The notes beneath the pieces were generated by a model. It made no database searches. It was given only the letters and a program-made list of their open reading frames with translations, and was not told the origin of the DNA. A stretch of DNA of 64,000 nt, from positions 3,968,001 through 4,032,000 of the forward strand of contig NZ_CP133020.1 in the NCBI RefSeq assembly GCF_030866825.1, read 5' to 3'. Position numbers and translations under genes: made by a program. This stretch comes from Rathayibacter sp. SW19 (GTDB lineage: Bacteria > Actinomycetota > Actinomycetes > Actinomycetales > Microbacteriaceae). This document shows, in pieces, positions 25,267-33,560 of this stretch (position 1 is the stretch's first letter; each line of letters opens with the position of its first letter).

Positions 25267-25707
25267 TCACGCGAGCCTGACGCGCACCTGTGCCTTGCCG
25301 AGCACGGTCTGGCCGGCCGCGCTCACGGTGAGGTCGATGCGCGCGACGCGAGCATCGGCATCCAGCTGGCCGACTTTGGCAGTGACCGTAACGGTCGCGC
25401 CCTCAGCCGCGTCGACGAGCACCGGGCGTGTGAAGCGCACCTGATAGTCGACCACGCGAGCGGGGTCGCCCGCCCAGTCGACAACGGCCTGCACGGCCAG
25501 CCCCATGGTGAGCATGCCGTGGGCGAGCACCCCGGGCAGCCCAACGGATGCCGCGACATCGTCGCGGTAGTGGATCGGGTTGAAGTCGCCGGATGCCCCG
25601 GCGTACCGCACGAGGGAATCTCGCGTCAGTGGGTACTCGGCCTCCGCGACCAGGTCGCCGACGGCGAGCGAGTCGAAGGCGGGCGAGTCGGAGGCGAGGG
25701 CGTTCAC
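25267..25707 (-). CDS. MaoC-like hydratase, HadB type
   Basis: A 146-residue hot-dog protein with the hydratase-2 motif YAGASGDFNPIHYRDDVAASVGLPGVLAHGMLTMGL (catalytic Asp and His). In mycolate producers HadB forms a heterodimer with HadA for 3-hydroxyacyl dehydration; in this lineage the pair is conserved but its substrate is less clear. The GTG start overlaps the HadA-like stop (GTGA). The 127 bp before murB are empty. Confidence 0.9.
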   Translation of the reverse strand: MNALASDSPAFDSLAVGDLVAEAEYPLTRDSLVRYAGASGDFNPIHYRDDVAASVGLPGVLAHGMLTMGLAVQAVVDWAGDPARVVDYQVRFTRPVLVDAAEGATVTVTAKVGQLDADARVARIDLTVSAAGQTVLGKAQVRVRLA

Positions 25708-26153
25708 TGGTCGTCCCCTCTCACGACGAGGGTGGATGTGGCGGTCACGACGTGCTGGCCGGCGGCATCCGTGATGGCGGATTCGGCCGTGACCATCGCG
25801 TTGCCACCCAGCGTCTTGACGCTCGTGATCGTCAATTGGGCTGTCAACTCGTCGCCGGCGACGACGGGGCGGGTGTAGCTGAAACGCTGCTCACCGTGCA
25901 CGACACGGCTGAAGTCGATGCCGGCATCCGGGTCGGCCAGCAGTTGCGCCAGGGTTGCCTCTTGCACGACGACGGGGAAGGTCGGCGGCGCGACGACATC
26001 GGCATGACCGGCCGCGCGGGCGGCATCCGGATCGGTGTTGATCGGATTGGTCGCGAAGACGGCGCGCGCGAATTCGCGGATTTTTTCCCGGCCGACAAGG
26101 TACGGCTCGGTCGGCGGGTAGACCCTGCCTTGGATTTCGGGGTTCACTGGCAC
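25704..26153 (-). CDS. FAS1-like/MaoC N-terminal dehydratase, HadA type
   Basis: A 149-residue non-catalytic hot-dog partner with the typical start NPEIQGRVYPPTEPYLVGREKIREFARAV and APPTFPVVVQEATLAQLL. It lacks the catalytic D-N-x-H motif, as HadA/HadC subunits do. It is co-translated with the HadB-like gene. A minus-strand terminator lies 57 bp upstream, so this gene starts its own transcript there. Confidence 0.9.
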   Translation of the reverse strand: MPVNPEIQGRVYPPTEPYLVGREKIREFARAVFATNPINTDPDAARAAGHADVVAPPTFPVVVQEATLAQLLADPDAGIDFSRVVHGEQRFSYTRPVVAGDELTAQLTITSVKTLGGNAMVTAESAITDAAGQHVVTATSTLVVRGDDQ

Positions 26154-26209
26154 CCGTTCATTCTACGGATGCCGCTGGGCCTCCTCCCCTGGCCGCCCCC
26201 GGACAAGCA

Positions 26210-26248
26210 AGAACCCCGGCTGCACCATCATGGTGTGACCGGGGTTCT
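26210..26248 (-). terminator. Rho-independent terminator of the 27-codon gene
   Basis: AGAACCCCGG (26210-26219) pairs perfectly with CCGGGGTTCT (26239-26248), and the loop itself can fold (CACCAT/ATGGTG). On the minus strand the stem is followed by TTGCTTGT, a modest T-run; on the plus strand none follows. It closes the short leftward transcript begun at about 26490. Confidence 0.75.
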
Positions 26249-26306
26249 GGCTAATAGGCGCTGAGCTTACCTGTTGCGGTTGCTGAGCGTGTCGAAGTGC
26301 CGCCGC

Positions 26307-26390
26307 CTACTGGCAGCTGTCGCACTGCAGAAGATCCATGGGGTCGACGGGCACTGCGTAGCCGCCGACTGTGTCGTTTTCGTAGTCCAT
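26307..26390 (-). CDS. 27-residue peptide gene ending in a CxxC tail, behind NrdR boxes
   Basis: ATG at 26390 with GGGGAGG five bases upstream opens a 27-codon frame: acidic start MDYEND, a GGYAVPVDPMD middle, and the tail LLQCDSCQ, then TAG. A promoter with two NrdR boxes lies about 100 bp upstream and a terminator about 60 bp downstream, so a roughly 280-nt transcript contains only this frame. The CDSC pair recalls the redox-active cysteine tail of ribonucleotide reductase large subunits, but the rest of such a protein is absent. I do not recognise a family. Function unknown; a thiol or metal-binding microprotein under deoxyribonucleotide control is one possibility. Confidence 0.65.
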   Translation of the reverse strand: MDYENDTVGGYAVPVDPMDLLQCDSCQ

Positions 26391-26497
26391 ATTGGCCTCC
26401 CCAGAGTAGCTTTCAAGCCGCGCCACCGGCTCTACCGCAGTTGCTCGAAAACCCTGTGTTTACGAACCCCATCCGAAGTGTTCGTGCGGTGGTTACC

Positions 26498-26544
26498 CAC
26501 TATATAACGTGAATCACACGCTTGTCATTCCACTACATGTAGTG
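26498..26544 (-). promoter_or_regulatory. Tandem NrdR boxes around a sigma-70 promoter
   Basis: CACTATATAACGTG (26498-26511) and CACTACATGTAGTG (26531-26544) each match the NrdR core CACTATATATAGTG in 12 of 14 positions; the second is a perfect palindrome. Their centres are 33 bp apart, about three helical turns, as known for NrdR box pairs. On the minus strand -35 ATGACA lies between them and -10 TATATA, after a 16-bp spacer, lies inside the first box. Confidence 0.7.
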
Positions 26545-26647
26545 TTTTGAACTTTTTTTGCCTCTCTGACCAGAATACTCGATACCCCTGACATTCACCC
26601 TTGAAATCATGCGGTTCTCGCCCAATCTGCACCTCTGCGGGCCCGCA

Positions 26648-26729
26648 ACAAAACGACGGAGATTCTGGCCGCCGCTGGGCGTGTCGCGATCGCTGGTTCG
26701 GCGTGTCGCGAAGATCTCCGTCGTTTTGT
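26648..26729. repeat. Long inverted repeat with 16-bp perfect arms
   Basis: ACAAAACGACGGAGAT (26648-26663) recurs as its exact reverse complement at 26714-26729. The 50-bp loop contains GCGTGTCGCGA twice. It sits in the gap between the NrdR promoter and the end of the FMN-reductase gene. It looks like a mobile or dispersed intergenic repeat of Microbacteriaceae rather than a simple terminator. Confidence 0.65.
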
Positions 26730-26743
26730 AAAATCCGGGGGCA

Positions 26744-27370
26744 CTACTCCGGCTGAAAACCACCCACCGGGCTGAGGTCGCTCGTGATGACGAACGGGTC
26801 GCGCACCTGGCTCGAGCGTTCGGATGCCGCCACCAACGGCGCCAGCTCAGTCGCGGCGCGCTCGATGCGATCGGGCAGCGTCTTGACCGCGTCGTCACCG
26901 CTGCCCCAGTCCTCCGACGCGGCGAACACGCCGGTCGGCACGACCACAGCGTGCAGGTACGTGAACATCGGCCGGATTGCGTAATCCAGCGCGAGCGAAT
27001 GCCGCGGCGTTCCCGCCGTCGCCGCGATCACAACCGGCAGCCCGGCGAGCGCCTGGTTGTCGATCACATCGAAGAACGATTTGAACAGGCCGCTGTAGCT
27101 CGTCGTGAAGATCGGCGTCACGGCGATCAGACCATCGGCCGTCGTCACAGCCTCAATCACAGCGTCGAGCTTCGGGCTCGGGAACCCGGTCAGCATGTTG
27201 TTGATGATGTCGTGCGCGAGGTCGCGCAGTTCGAACGTCTGCACGGTGACCTCGACATCGGCGTCTTCGAGCCGTGAGACCGTGGCCGCCACGAGTCGAT
27301 CGGCCAGCATCCGGGTCGATGACGGCTGACTCAAACCGGCCGAGATCACGGCGAGATTCTTTGCTGCCAT
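26744..27370 (-). CDS. NADPH-dependent FMN reductase, CE1759 type
   Basis: A 208-residue flavodoxin-like reductase: LAVISAGLSQPSSTRMLADRL binds FMN phosphate, and VTPIFTTSYSGLFKSFFDVI and AATAGTPRHSLALDYAIRPMF are typical of the group. It supplies reduced flavin. It follows the LLM-class monooxygenase gene by 13 bp and forms a two-component flavin oxygenase with it. The ATG at 27370 has AAGGAG upstream. Confidence 0.9.
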   Translation of the reverse strand: MAAKNLAVISAGLSQPSSTRMLADRLVAATVSRLEDADVEVTVQTFELRDLAHDIINNMLTGFPSPKLDAVIEAVTTADGLIAVTPIFTTSYSGLFKSFFDVIDNQALAGLPVVIAATAGTPRHSLALDYAIRPMFTYLHAVVVPTGVFAASEDWGSGDDAVKTLPDRIERAATELAPLVAASERSSQVRDPFVITSDLSPVGGFQPE

Positions 27371-27383
27371 TTTGTGGAACTCC

Positions 27384-28532
27384 TTACTTTGCGGATGCTA
27401 CCGCTGCGGATGCGACGCGAGCATCGGCATCCGCCGGCAGCGCCCCAGCAGCGGCCGCGTTGTCGCGCGCGGCGACCAGTGCGGCGTGCGTGGGCGCATC
27501 CGGAACGCTCGCCGGGCGGTTCTTCGCGAATTCGGCGCGCAGCACCGGGATGACCTCTTCGCCGAGCAGGTCGAGTTGCTCGAGCACGACCTTGAGGGGG
27601 AGACCGGCGTGGTCGAGCAAGAACAGCTGACGCTGATAATCGCCGACATAGTCGCGGAAACCGAGCGTGCGGTCGATCACCTCTTGCGGGCTGCCGACGG
27701 TGAGCGGCGTCTGCGAGGTGAAGTCTTCCAGCGACGGGCCGTGGCCGTAGACGGGCGCGTTGTCGAAGTACGGGCGGAACTCATTCACGGCGTCTTGCGA
27801 GTTCTTGCGCATGAACACCTGGCCGCCGAGGCCGACGATCGCCTGTGACGCGTCGCCGTGGCCGTAGTGCTCGAAGCGCTGGCGGTAGAAGGCGACCATT
27901 TTCGCGGTGTGCTCGGCCGGCCAGAAGATGTGGTTGGAGAAGAAGCCGTCGCCGTAGAACGCAGCCTGCTCTGCTATCTCCGGGCTGCGGATCGAGCCGT
28001 GCCACACAAACGGAGGCACTCCGTCGAGCGGGCGCGGCGTCGCGGTGAAACCCTGCAGCGGCGTGCGGAACTTGCCACTCCAGTCGACGACCTCTTCGTC
28101 CCAGAGCCGGCGCAGCAGCGCATACTTCTCGAGCGCCAGCGGAATGCCCTGACGGATGTCTTCACCGAACCATGGATAGACCGGACCGGTGTTGCCGCGG
28201 CCGAGCATGATGTCGACCCGGCCGTCCGCGAGGTGCTGGAGGGTGGAGAAGTCCTCGGCGATCTTCACCGGGTCGTTGGTGGTGATCAGGGTGGTCGACG
28301 TCGAGAGGATGATTCGCTCCGTCTGGGCCGCGATGAAACCGAGCGTCGTGGTCGGGGAGCTCGGAACGAACGGCGGGTTGTGATGCTCGCCGGTGGCGAA
28401 GACATCAAGCCCGACTTCTTCGGCCTTTCGCGCGATCGCGACGGTGCTCTTGATCCGATCGTGCTCGCTGATCGTCTGCCCCGTCAGTGGGTTGGTCGTC
28501 ACATCTCCGACCGTGAAGATTCCGAATTGCAT
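27384..28532 (-). CDS. LLM-class flavin-dependent oxidoreductase, CE1758 type
   Basis: A 382-residue luciferase-like TIM barrel: MQFGIFTVGDVT, then ATGEHHNPPFVPSSPTTTLGFIAAQTERI and GRVDIMLGRGNTGPVYPWFGED are family hallmarks. It uses FMNH2 from the adjacent reductase to oxidise an unknown small molecule. The two genes form an operon; the vapBC module diverges from its upstream side, leaving about 200 bp for both promoters. Confidence 0.9.
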   Translation of the reverse strand: MQFGIFTVGDVTTNPLTGQTISEHDRIKSTVAIARKAEEVGLDVFATGEHHNPPFVPSSPTTTLGFIAAQTERIILSTSTTLITTNDPVKIAEDFSTLQHLADGRVDIMLGRGNTGPVYPWFGEDIRQGIPLALEKYALLRRLWDEEVVDWSGKFRTPLQGFTATPRPLDGVPPFVWHGSIRSPEIAEQAAFYGDGFFSNHIFWPAEHTAKMVAFYRQRFEHYGHGDASQAIVGLGGQVFMRKNSQDAVNEFRPYFDNAPVYGHGPSLEDFTSQTPLTVGSPQEVIDRTLGFRDYVGDYQRQLFLLDHAGLPLKVVLEQLDLLGEEVIPVLRAEFAKNRPASVPDAPTHAALVAARDNAAAAGALPADADARVASAAVASAK

Positions 28533-28701
28533 CGCCCTGCCACTCCCTCATCGCCCAATATCTCCATGCGTTTGCATGTACTTGATGCTCAACGAGCACA
28601 TGCTCGAGAGTATTCCCGCGTGCTCAGCCGATTTGTGCGCTTCAGCACGATGGCCCGATCCGGGTCGTTTCCGACTGTTGCTCGCCTCCTCCCAGAACGG
28701 A

Positions 28702-28739
28702 TGCAGGCATGCCTGCAGTCATGATAAACTGCAGACATG
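28702..28739 (+). promoter_or_regulatory. vapBC operator/promoter with nested palindromes
   Basis: TGCAGGCATGCCTGCA (28702-28717) is a perfect 16-bp palindrome, and CATGCCTGCAG (28708-28718) pairs with CTGCAGACATG (28729-28739) with one mismatch. TGATAA, a -10-like box, lies about 12 bp before the ATG, and no ribosome site is seen, so the transcript may be leaderless. Autoregulation by the VapB protein is expected. Confidence 0.6.
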
Positions 28740-29033
28740 TCGCAGGTTACTTGGCGCGCCCCCGACGCGCTCGTCAAACGGGTGCAACATTTGGCTGGTG
28801 CCGAGGGGCTCAGCATGAACGAGTTCCTCACCAGAGTGCTCACACTCGCGTCGGATGCCGACGAGACCGATCCGCTCGCGGTGCGCCTACGAAATCGATT
28901 GCGATCAGCGGGCATGCTCGCCGACGGCAGTACGACTGCGACACGGCCGAGCGCCGACGCTCTTGCCCGGGCACGTGCAGCGGCTGGCGCTGGAATCCCC
29001 CTGTCGGAGGTCGTCTCTACACTGCGATCATGA
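28737..29033 (+). CDS. Ribbon-helix-helix antitoxin of a VapBC pair
   Basis: A 98-residue antitoxin: the N-terminus (SQVTWRAPDALVKRVQHLAGAEGLSMNEFLTRVLTLA) is a ribbon-helix-helix DNA-binding domain, the Ala-rich C-terminal half would mask the PIN toxin. Start ATG 28737 overlaps its own operator. A 67-bp gap separates it from the toxin gene, larger than the usual overlap, but the strand and order fit a toxin-antitoxin module. Confidence 0.78.
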   Translation: MSQVTWRAPDALVKRVQHLAGAEGLSMNEFLTRVLTLASDADETDPLAVRLRNRLRSAGMLADGSTTATRPSADALARARAAAGAGIPLSEVVSTLRS

Positions 29034-29100
29034 GCGCCCGTCAAAGTGAGTGTCGGTGCAGCTGGGTGTCTGTAAAGCTGCGAGTCCGCGTGCATAGGTC

Positions 29101-29541
29101 ATGAGTGTCTTCGCTGACTCTTCCGCGATTGTGAAGCTCTACGCGGACGAGAAAGGCTGCGAAGTCATCCGCGAACTCGAGGCAATGCTGGTGAGCCAGC
29201 TCTGCCGCGTTGAGGTGCCCGCCGCCCTCTGGCGGAAGAATCGGATGCTGGCCCTGACTGCACAGAACGCACGCGTGCTCGTGCGCGCTTTTGAGAATGA
29301 TCTTTTCAACACGGATGGCCCACTCGTTCCCGTCCGCGTGACCTCGGCCATTCTCGATGTTGCTGCCTCGCTGGCGGCATCGCACGGTCTGCGTGCGTAC
29401 GACGCAATTCAGCTGGCAAGTGCGCTCGCCGCACGGGAACTCGATCCAGCATGCCTCATCATGGCTGCCTTCGACCACGAACTACGGGATGCCGCGGCGC
29501 GTGAAGGCTTCCAGCTCCTGCCCGAATCAACCCTGCCTTAA
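29101..29541 (+). CDS. vapC: PIN-domain ribonuclease toxin, VapC family
   Basis: A 146-residue PIN domain with the catalytic acidic residues in VFADSSAIVKLYADE (first Asp), RVEVPAALW (Glu), YDAIQLASALAA (Asp) and AAFDHEL (Asp). VapC toxins cut tRNA or rRNA when the antitoxin is degraded. The preceding 67 bp contain no other gene. A short hairpin CCCGC/GCGGG (29623-29638) lies downstream and may end the transcript. Confidence 0.88.
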   Translation: MSVFADSSAIVKLYADEKGCEVIRELEAMLVSQLCRVEVPAALWRKNRMLALTAQNARVLVRAFENDLFNTDGPLVPVRVTSAILDVAASLAASHGLRAYDAIQLASALAARELDPACLIMAAFDHELRDAAAREGFQLLPESTLP

Positions 29542-29668
29542 ACTCGGCGCCAGTCGAACCACACACCCCACTCGGGGGGCATTCGTTGACTTCCCCTAGC
29601 CGCTGAGTGAGACTGAAGAAGACCCGCGTTTTAGCGGGCAACCCGAGTGCCTCGATGAGGAGGCTGTC

Positions 29669-30544
29669 GTGCAAATTCCTGCAGCATTCGACTACGCCCG
29701 CGCGAGCAGCGTTGATGACGCGATCGCGCTTCTAGAACGCCACGGGCCGGAATCCCTCGTGGTCGCCGGCGGCCACAGCCTGTTGCCGATGATGAAGCTC
29801 CGGCTCGCGCAGCCGGAACTCCTGGTCGACATCAACGAGTTGACCGAGCTCGACTACATCCGACGAGACGGCGAGCAGCTGCTGATCGGGGCGATGACGC
29901 GGCACACGTCGCTCCTGGAGTCCGGCGAGGTCGGCGACCTGTTCCCCATCGTCACAGACGCCGAGCGCGTGATCGCCGACCCGGTCGTGCGCAATCGCGG
30001 CACCATCGGCGGGTCACTGTGTCAAGGCGATCCGGCTGAAGACTTGACCACGGTCTGCGATGTGCTCGGCGCCGAGTTGGTGATCCGGGGGCCCGGCGGT
30101 GAGCGGGTGCTGCCGATCAGCGACTTCCACCGAGGTCCGTACGAGACAGCTCTCGAGCCGAGCGAATTGCTCTGCGAGGTGCGCCTCCCGATTCGAGAAA
30201 ACTCGGGCAGCGCATACGAGAAGGTGGAGCGTCGAGTCGGCGACTGGGCAGTCACCGCGGCGGGGGCATCCGTTACCCTGGCAGCCGATGGCACCATCGA
30301 AGACGCCGCTGTCGGCCTGACGGCTGTGAATCTCGACGGCACGATCGCTGAAATCCAGGCTCTGCTCACCGGGCAGCAGCCGAGCGACGATCTCTTTGCC
30401 GAAGCCGGCCGGCTCGCCTCGATCGCGTGCAGGCCGACGGCGGACCAGCGCGGCCCGGTCGACTATAAGAGGCATCTCGCCGACGAGCTGACTCGCCGCG
30501 TACTTCGTCGCGCCGTCACGCGCGCGCTCGAAGCCCAGGCATAA
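29669..30544 (+). CDS. coxM: Carbon monoxide dehydrogenase medium (FAD) subunit
   Basis: A 291-residue FAD subunit of a molybdenum hydroxylase. FAD motifs are AGGHSLLPMMKLRLA and NRGTIGGSLCQGDPAEDL; the C-terminal CO-dehydrogenase flavoprotein domain follows. The GTG start at 29669 has GAGGAGG five bases upstream. It is first in the order M-S-L, the gene order of true (form I) aerobic CO dehydrogenases, and passes electrons from the iron-sulfur subunit to the quinone pool. Confidence 0.93.
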   Translation: MQIPAAFDYARASSVDDAIALLERHGPESLVVAGGHSLLPMMKLRLAQPELLVDINELTELDYIRRDGEQLLIGAMTRHTSLLESGEVGDLFPIVTDAERVIADPVVRNRGTIGGSLCQGDPAEDLTTVCDVLGAELVIRGPGGERVLPISDFHRGPYETALEPSELLCEVRLPIRENSGSAYEKVERRVGDWAVTAAGASVTLAADGTIEDAAVGLTAVNLDGTIAEIQALLTGQQPSDDLFAEAGRLASIACRPTADQRGPVDYKRHLADELTRRVLRRAVTRALEAQA

Positions 30545-30566
30545 GCACGCCAATCGCGCGCACAAC

Positions 30567-30598
30567 AGAACAAAGCACGTATAGAACAAAGCACGTAT
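30567..30598. repeat. 16-bp tandem duplication in the coxM-coxS gap
   Basis: AGAACAAAGCACGTAT occurs twice head to tail, followed by a partial third copy. It accounts for much of the 87-bp intergenic space and looks like recent slippage. No protein-binding role is evident. Confidence 0.7.
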
Positions 30599-30631
30599 AG
30601 AAAGAACGCACGCACGGAAAGGCTGAATTCG

Positions 30632-31156
30632 ATGCAAGTAACGATGACCGTCAACGGCGACGAGGTTACGCGCGAGATCGAGCCCCGAGTGCTCCTCGTG
30701 CATTTTATCCGCGAGAATCTCGGACTCACGGGCACCCACTGGGGTTGCGACACGTCCAATTGCGGCACGTGTGTCGTCTTGATGGACGGCCAACCGGTGA
30801 AATCGTGCACCGTGCTCGCCGCGATGGCGGACGGGCACGAGATCCGCACCGTAGAGGGTCTCGCATCCGGCGCCACGCTGGATCCGATTCAGCACGGATT
30901 CATGGAGGAACACGGGCTTCAGTGCGGATTCTGCACCCCGGGCATGATGCTCACCTCGCGCGCGCTGCTCGACAAGAACCCGAACCCGACTGACGACGAG
31001 ATCCGCGAGGCGATCTCCGGCCAGATGTGCCGCTGCACCGGCTACGCCACGATCGTGCGATCGGTGCAATGGGCGGCCCACCACCCCGAGGGCGACGCGG
31101 TCTTTGTAGACAGCACAGATGTAGAGGATCTCCTAGAGGAAGACGTGACGGCATGA
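30632..31156 (+). CDS. coxS: Carbon monoxide dehydrogenase small (2Fe-2S) subunit
   Basis: A 174-residue protein with both [2Fe-2S] sites: plant-type ligands C39, C44, C47 and C59 (CDTSNCGTC...C), and the all-helical domain ligands C98, C101, C133 and C135 (CGFC and CRC). It wires the molybdenum site in CoxL to FAD in CoxM. GGAAAGG lies upstream of the ATG. Its stop overlaps the coxL start (ATGA). Confidence 0.95.
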   Translation: MQVTMTVNGDEVTREIEPRVLLVHFIRENLGLTGTHWGCDTSNCGTCVVLMDGQPVKSCTVLAAMADGHEIRTVEGLASGATLDPIQHGFMEEHGLQCGFCTPGMMLTSRALLDKNPNPTDDEIREAISGQMCRCTGYATIVRSVQWAAHHPEGDAVFVDSTDVEDLLEEDVTA

Positions 31157-33546
31157 CCATCATCGAGGAGCGACCATCGAATCCGGCGGCGGATGCTGCG
31201 GATCGCCCGATCGGCTACGGCCGGCTCCAGCGCAAGGAAGATCCGCGATTCGTTCGCGGCATGGGCCACTACGTTGACGACATCGTGCTTCCCGGCATGC
31301 TGCACGGTGCGATCCTGCGCGCACCCGTTGCGCACGCACGCCTAGTGTCCATCGACACGACCGAGGCGCTGGCCCAGCCCGGTGTGAAGGCGGTCATCAC
31401 CGGCAAAGATCTCGAGGCGCTCGGCCTCGCCTGGGCACCGACGCTGTCCGCAGACGTGCAAGCCGTTCTGGTCACCGACAAGGTTCGCTTCCAGGGTCAA
31501 GAGGTCGCGTTCGTCATCGCGGAAGACCGATACTCTGCTCGCGACGCGCTGCAGCACATCGACGTCGAATACGACATCCTGCCTCCGGTGATCAACGCGC
31601 GCAAGGCGATGGACCCCGGCATGCCCGTGATCCGCGATGACATCGAAGGCAAGACCGACAACCACATCTTCGACTGGGAGGCCGGAGACAAGGCAGAGAC
31701 TGACGCGGTGTTCGCCGCCGCAGACGTCGTCGTCAGCCAGGACATGGTCTACCCGCGGGTGCACCCGGCGCCGATGGAGACCTGCGGGGCGGTGGCCGAC
31801 TTCGAACCGGTCAGCGGCAAGCTGACGCTCTACGAGACCTCGCAGGCGCCGCACGCCCACCGCACGCTCTTCGCGCTGGTCGCGGGCATCCCCGAGCACA
31901 AGATCCACATCATCTCGCCCGACATCGGCGGCGGTTTCGGCAACAAGGTTGGCATTTACCCCGGCTACATTCTGGCGGTGGTCGGGTCGATCGTCACGGG
32001 CAAGCCGGTCAAATGGGTGGAGGACCGCTCGGAGAGCCTGATGTCCACCTCGTTCGCCCGCGACTACATCATGCACGGCGAGATCGCCGCGACCAAGGAC
32101 GGCAAGATCCTCGGCCTGCGCTCGAACGTGCTCGCCGACCACGGCGCGTTCAATGCGACCGCGCAACCGTCGAAGTATCCCGCCGGCTTCTTCCACATCT
32201 TCACCGGCAGCTACGACTTGCAGGCCGCGCACTGCACCGTGACCGGCGTGTACACGAACAAGGCGCCGGGCGGCGTCGCGTACGCCTGCTCGTTCCGCGT
32301 GACCGAGGCCGTTTACCTCGTCGAGCGGATGGTCGACGTCCTCGCTCGCAAACTGGAGATGGATCCTGCAGAACTGAGACTGAAGAACTTCATCAAGCCG
32401 GAACAGTTCCCATACAAGAACAAGACGGGCTGGGAGTACGACTCCGGCGAGTACGAGCGGGCGATGCGCAAATCCATGCAGATCGCCGGTTACGACGAGC
32501 TGCGGGAAGAGCAGAAAGAGAAGCGCGCCCGTGGCGAGGTGATGGGCATCGGCATCTCGTTCTTCACCGAAACCGTCGGAGCAGGCCCGCGCAAGCACAT
32601 GGACATCGTGGGCCTCGGCATGGCCGACGGGGCAGAGCTCCGCGTGCATCCGACCGGCAAGGCGGTCGTGCGCATCTCGGTGCAGTCGCAGGGCCAGGGC
32701 CACGAGACGACGTTCGCCCAGATCGTCGCAGAAGAGCTGGGCATTCCGCCGGAGGACATCGATGTCGTGCACGGCGACACCGATCAGACACCGTTCGGCC
32801 TCGGCACTTACGGCAGCCGGTCAACGCCGGTCAGCGGTGGCGCGGTCGCGTTGGTCGCCCGCAAGGTGCGAGAGAAGGCCAAGTTCATTGCGGCTGCGAT
32901 GCTGGAGACCCGACCGGAAGACCTCGAGTGGGAGAAGGGCCGCTGGTTCGTCAAGGGCGACCCGAGCGTCGGCAAGACTATCTCTGAGATCGCCATGGGG
33001 GCGCACGGCACGGTAGCCCTGCCCGACGGGATCGACGGAAACCTGGACGCTGAAGTCACCTACGATCCGCCGAATCTGACGTTCCCGTTCGGCGCGTACA
33101 TCTGCGTCACCGATGTCGACCCCGGGACCGGGCACGTCAAGGTGCGCCGCTTCATCGCCGTCGACGACTGCGGCACGCGCATCAACCCGATGATCATCGA
33201 GGGTCAGGTGCACGGGGGCCTCACCGACGGCGTCGGTATGGCACTCATGCAGATGATCGAGTTCGACGAAGACGGCAACTGCCTCGGCGGTTCATTCATG
33301 GACTATCTGATCCCGACCGCGCTCGAGGTGCCGAACTGGGAGACGGATTACACCGTGACGCCCTCACCGCACCACCCGATCGGCGCGAAGGGAATCGGCG
33401 AGTCCGCGACGGTCGGCTCACCACCTGCGATCGTGAATTCGATCGTGGATGCCCTTGCCCCGTTCGGCGTCGTCCACATGGACATGCCGTGCACGCCTGC
33501 TCGGGTCTGGGAAGCCATGCAAGGCCGCGCAACTCCTCCGTATTGA
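31153..33546 (+). CDS. coxL: Carbon monoxide dehydrogenase large subunit, form I
   Basis: A 797-residue molybdenum-copper subunit that oxidises CO to CO2. The loop at 376-382 reads AYACSFR, matching the form I pattern AYxCSFR, with the copper-ligand Cys at 379; form II enzymes have AYRGAGR. The catalytic Glu is E750 in GAKGIGE. Other molybdopterin contacts include GGGFGNK and GQGHETTFAQI. ATG at 31153 overlaps coxS. The first residue of the Cys-loop variable position is Ala, whereas the Oligotropha enzyme has Arg there. Together with M-S-L order this supports respiratory use of trace CO. Confidence 0.95.
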   Translation: MTIIEERPSNPAADAADRPIGYGRLQRKEDPRFVRGMGHYVDDIVLPGMLHGAILRAPVAHARLVSIDTTEALAQPGVKAVITGKDLEALGLAWAPTLSADVQAVLVTDKVRFQGQEVAFVIAEDRYSARDALQHIDVEYDILPPVINARKAMDPGMPVIRDDIEGKTDNHIFDWEAGDKAETDAVFAAADVVVSQDMVYPRVHPAPMETCGAVADFEPVSGKLTLYETSQAPHAHRTLFALVAGIPEHKIHIISPDIGGGFGNKVGIYPGYILAVVGSIVTGKPVKWVEDRSESLMSTSFARDYIMHGEIAATKDGKILGLRSNVLADHGAFNATAQPSKYPAGFFHIFTGSYDLQAAHCTVTGVYTNKAPGGVAYACSFRVTEAVYLVERMVDVLARKLEMDPAELRLKNFIKPEQFPYKNKTGWEYDSGEYERAMRKSMQIAGYDELREEQKEKRARGEVMGIGISFFTETVGAGPRKHMDIVGLGMADGAELRVHPTGKAVVRISVQSQGQGHETTFAQIVAEELGIPPEDIDVVHGDTDQTPFGLGTYGSRSTPVSGGAVALVARKVREKAKFIAAAMLETRPEDLEWEKGRWFVKGDPSVGKTISEIAMGAHGTVALPDGIDGNLDAEVTYDPPNLTFPFGAYICVTDVDPGTGHVKVRRFIAVDDCGTRINPMIIEGQVHGGLTDGVGMALMQMIEFDEDGNCLGGSFMDYLIPTALEVPNWETDYTVTPSPHHPIGAKGIGESATVGSPPAIVNSIVDALAPFGVVHMDMPCTPARVWEAMQGRATPPY

Positions 33547-33560
33547 GCAGGCGCGCCATC

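Noticed and set aside
28589..29095. 168-codon minus-strand frame over the first antitoxin
   Set aside because: Antisense shadow; the plus-strand frame has a ribbon-helix-helix domain and operator.
31342..32772. A 476-codon frame antisense to coxL
   Set aside because: The plus-strand coxL has full family motifs; the antisense product is rich in Arg, His and Val with no recognisable domain.
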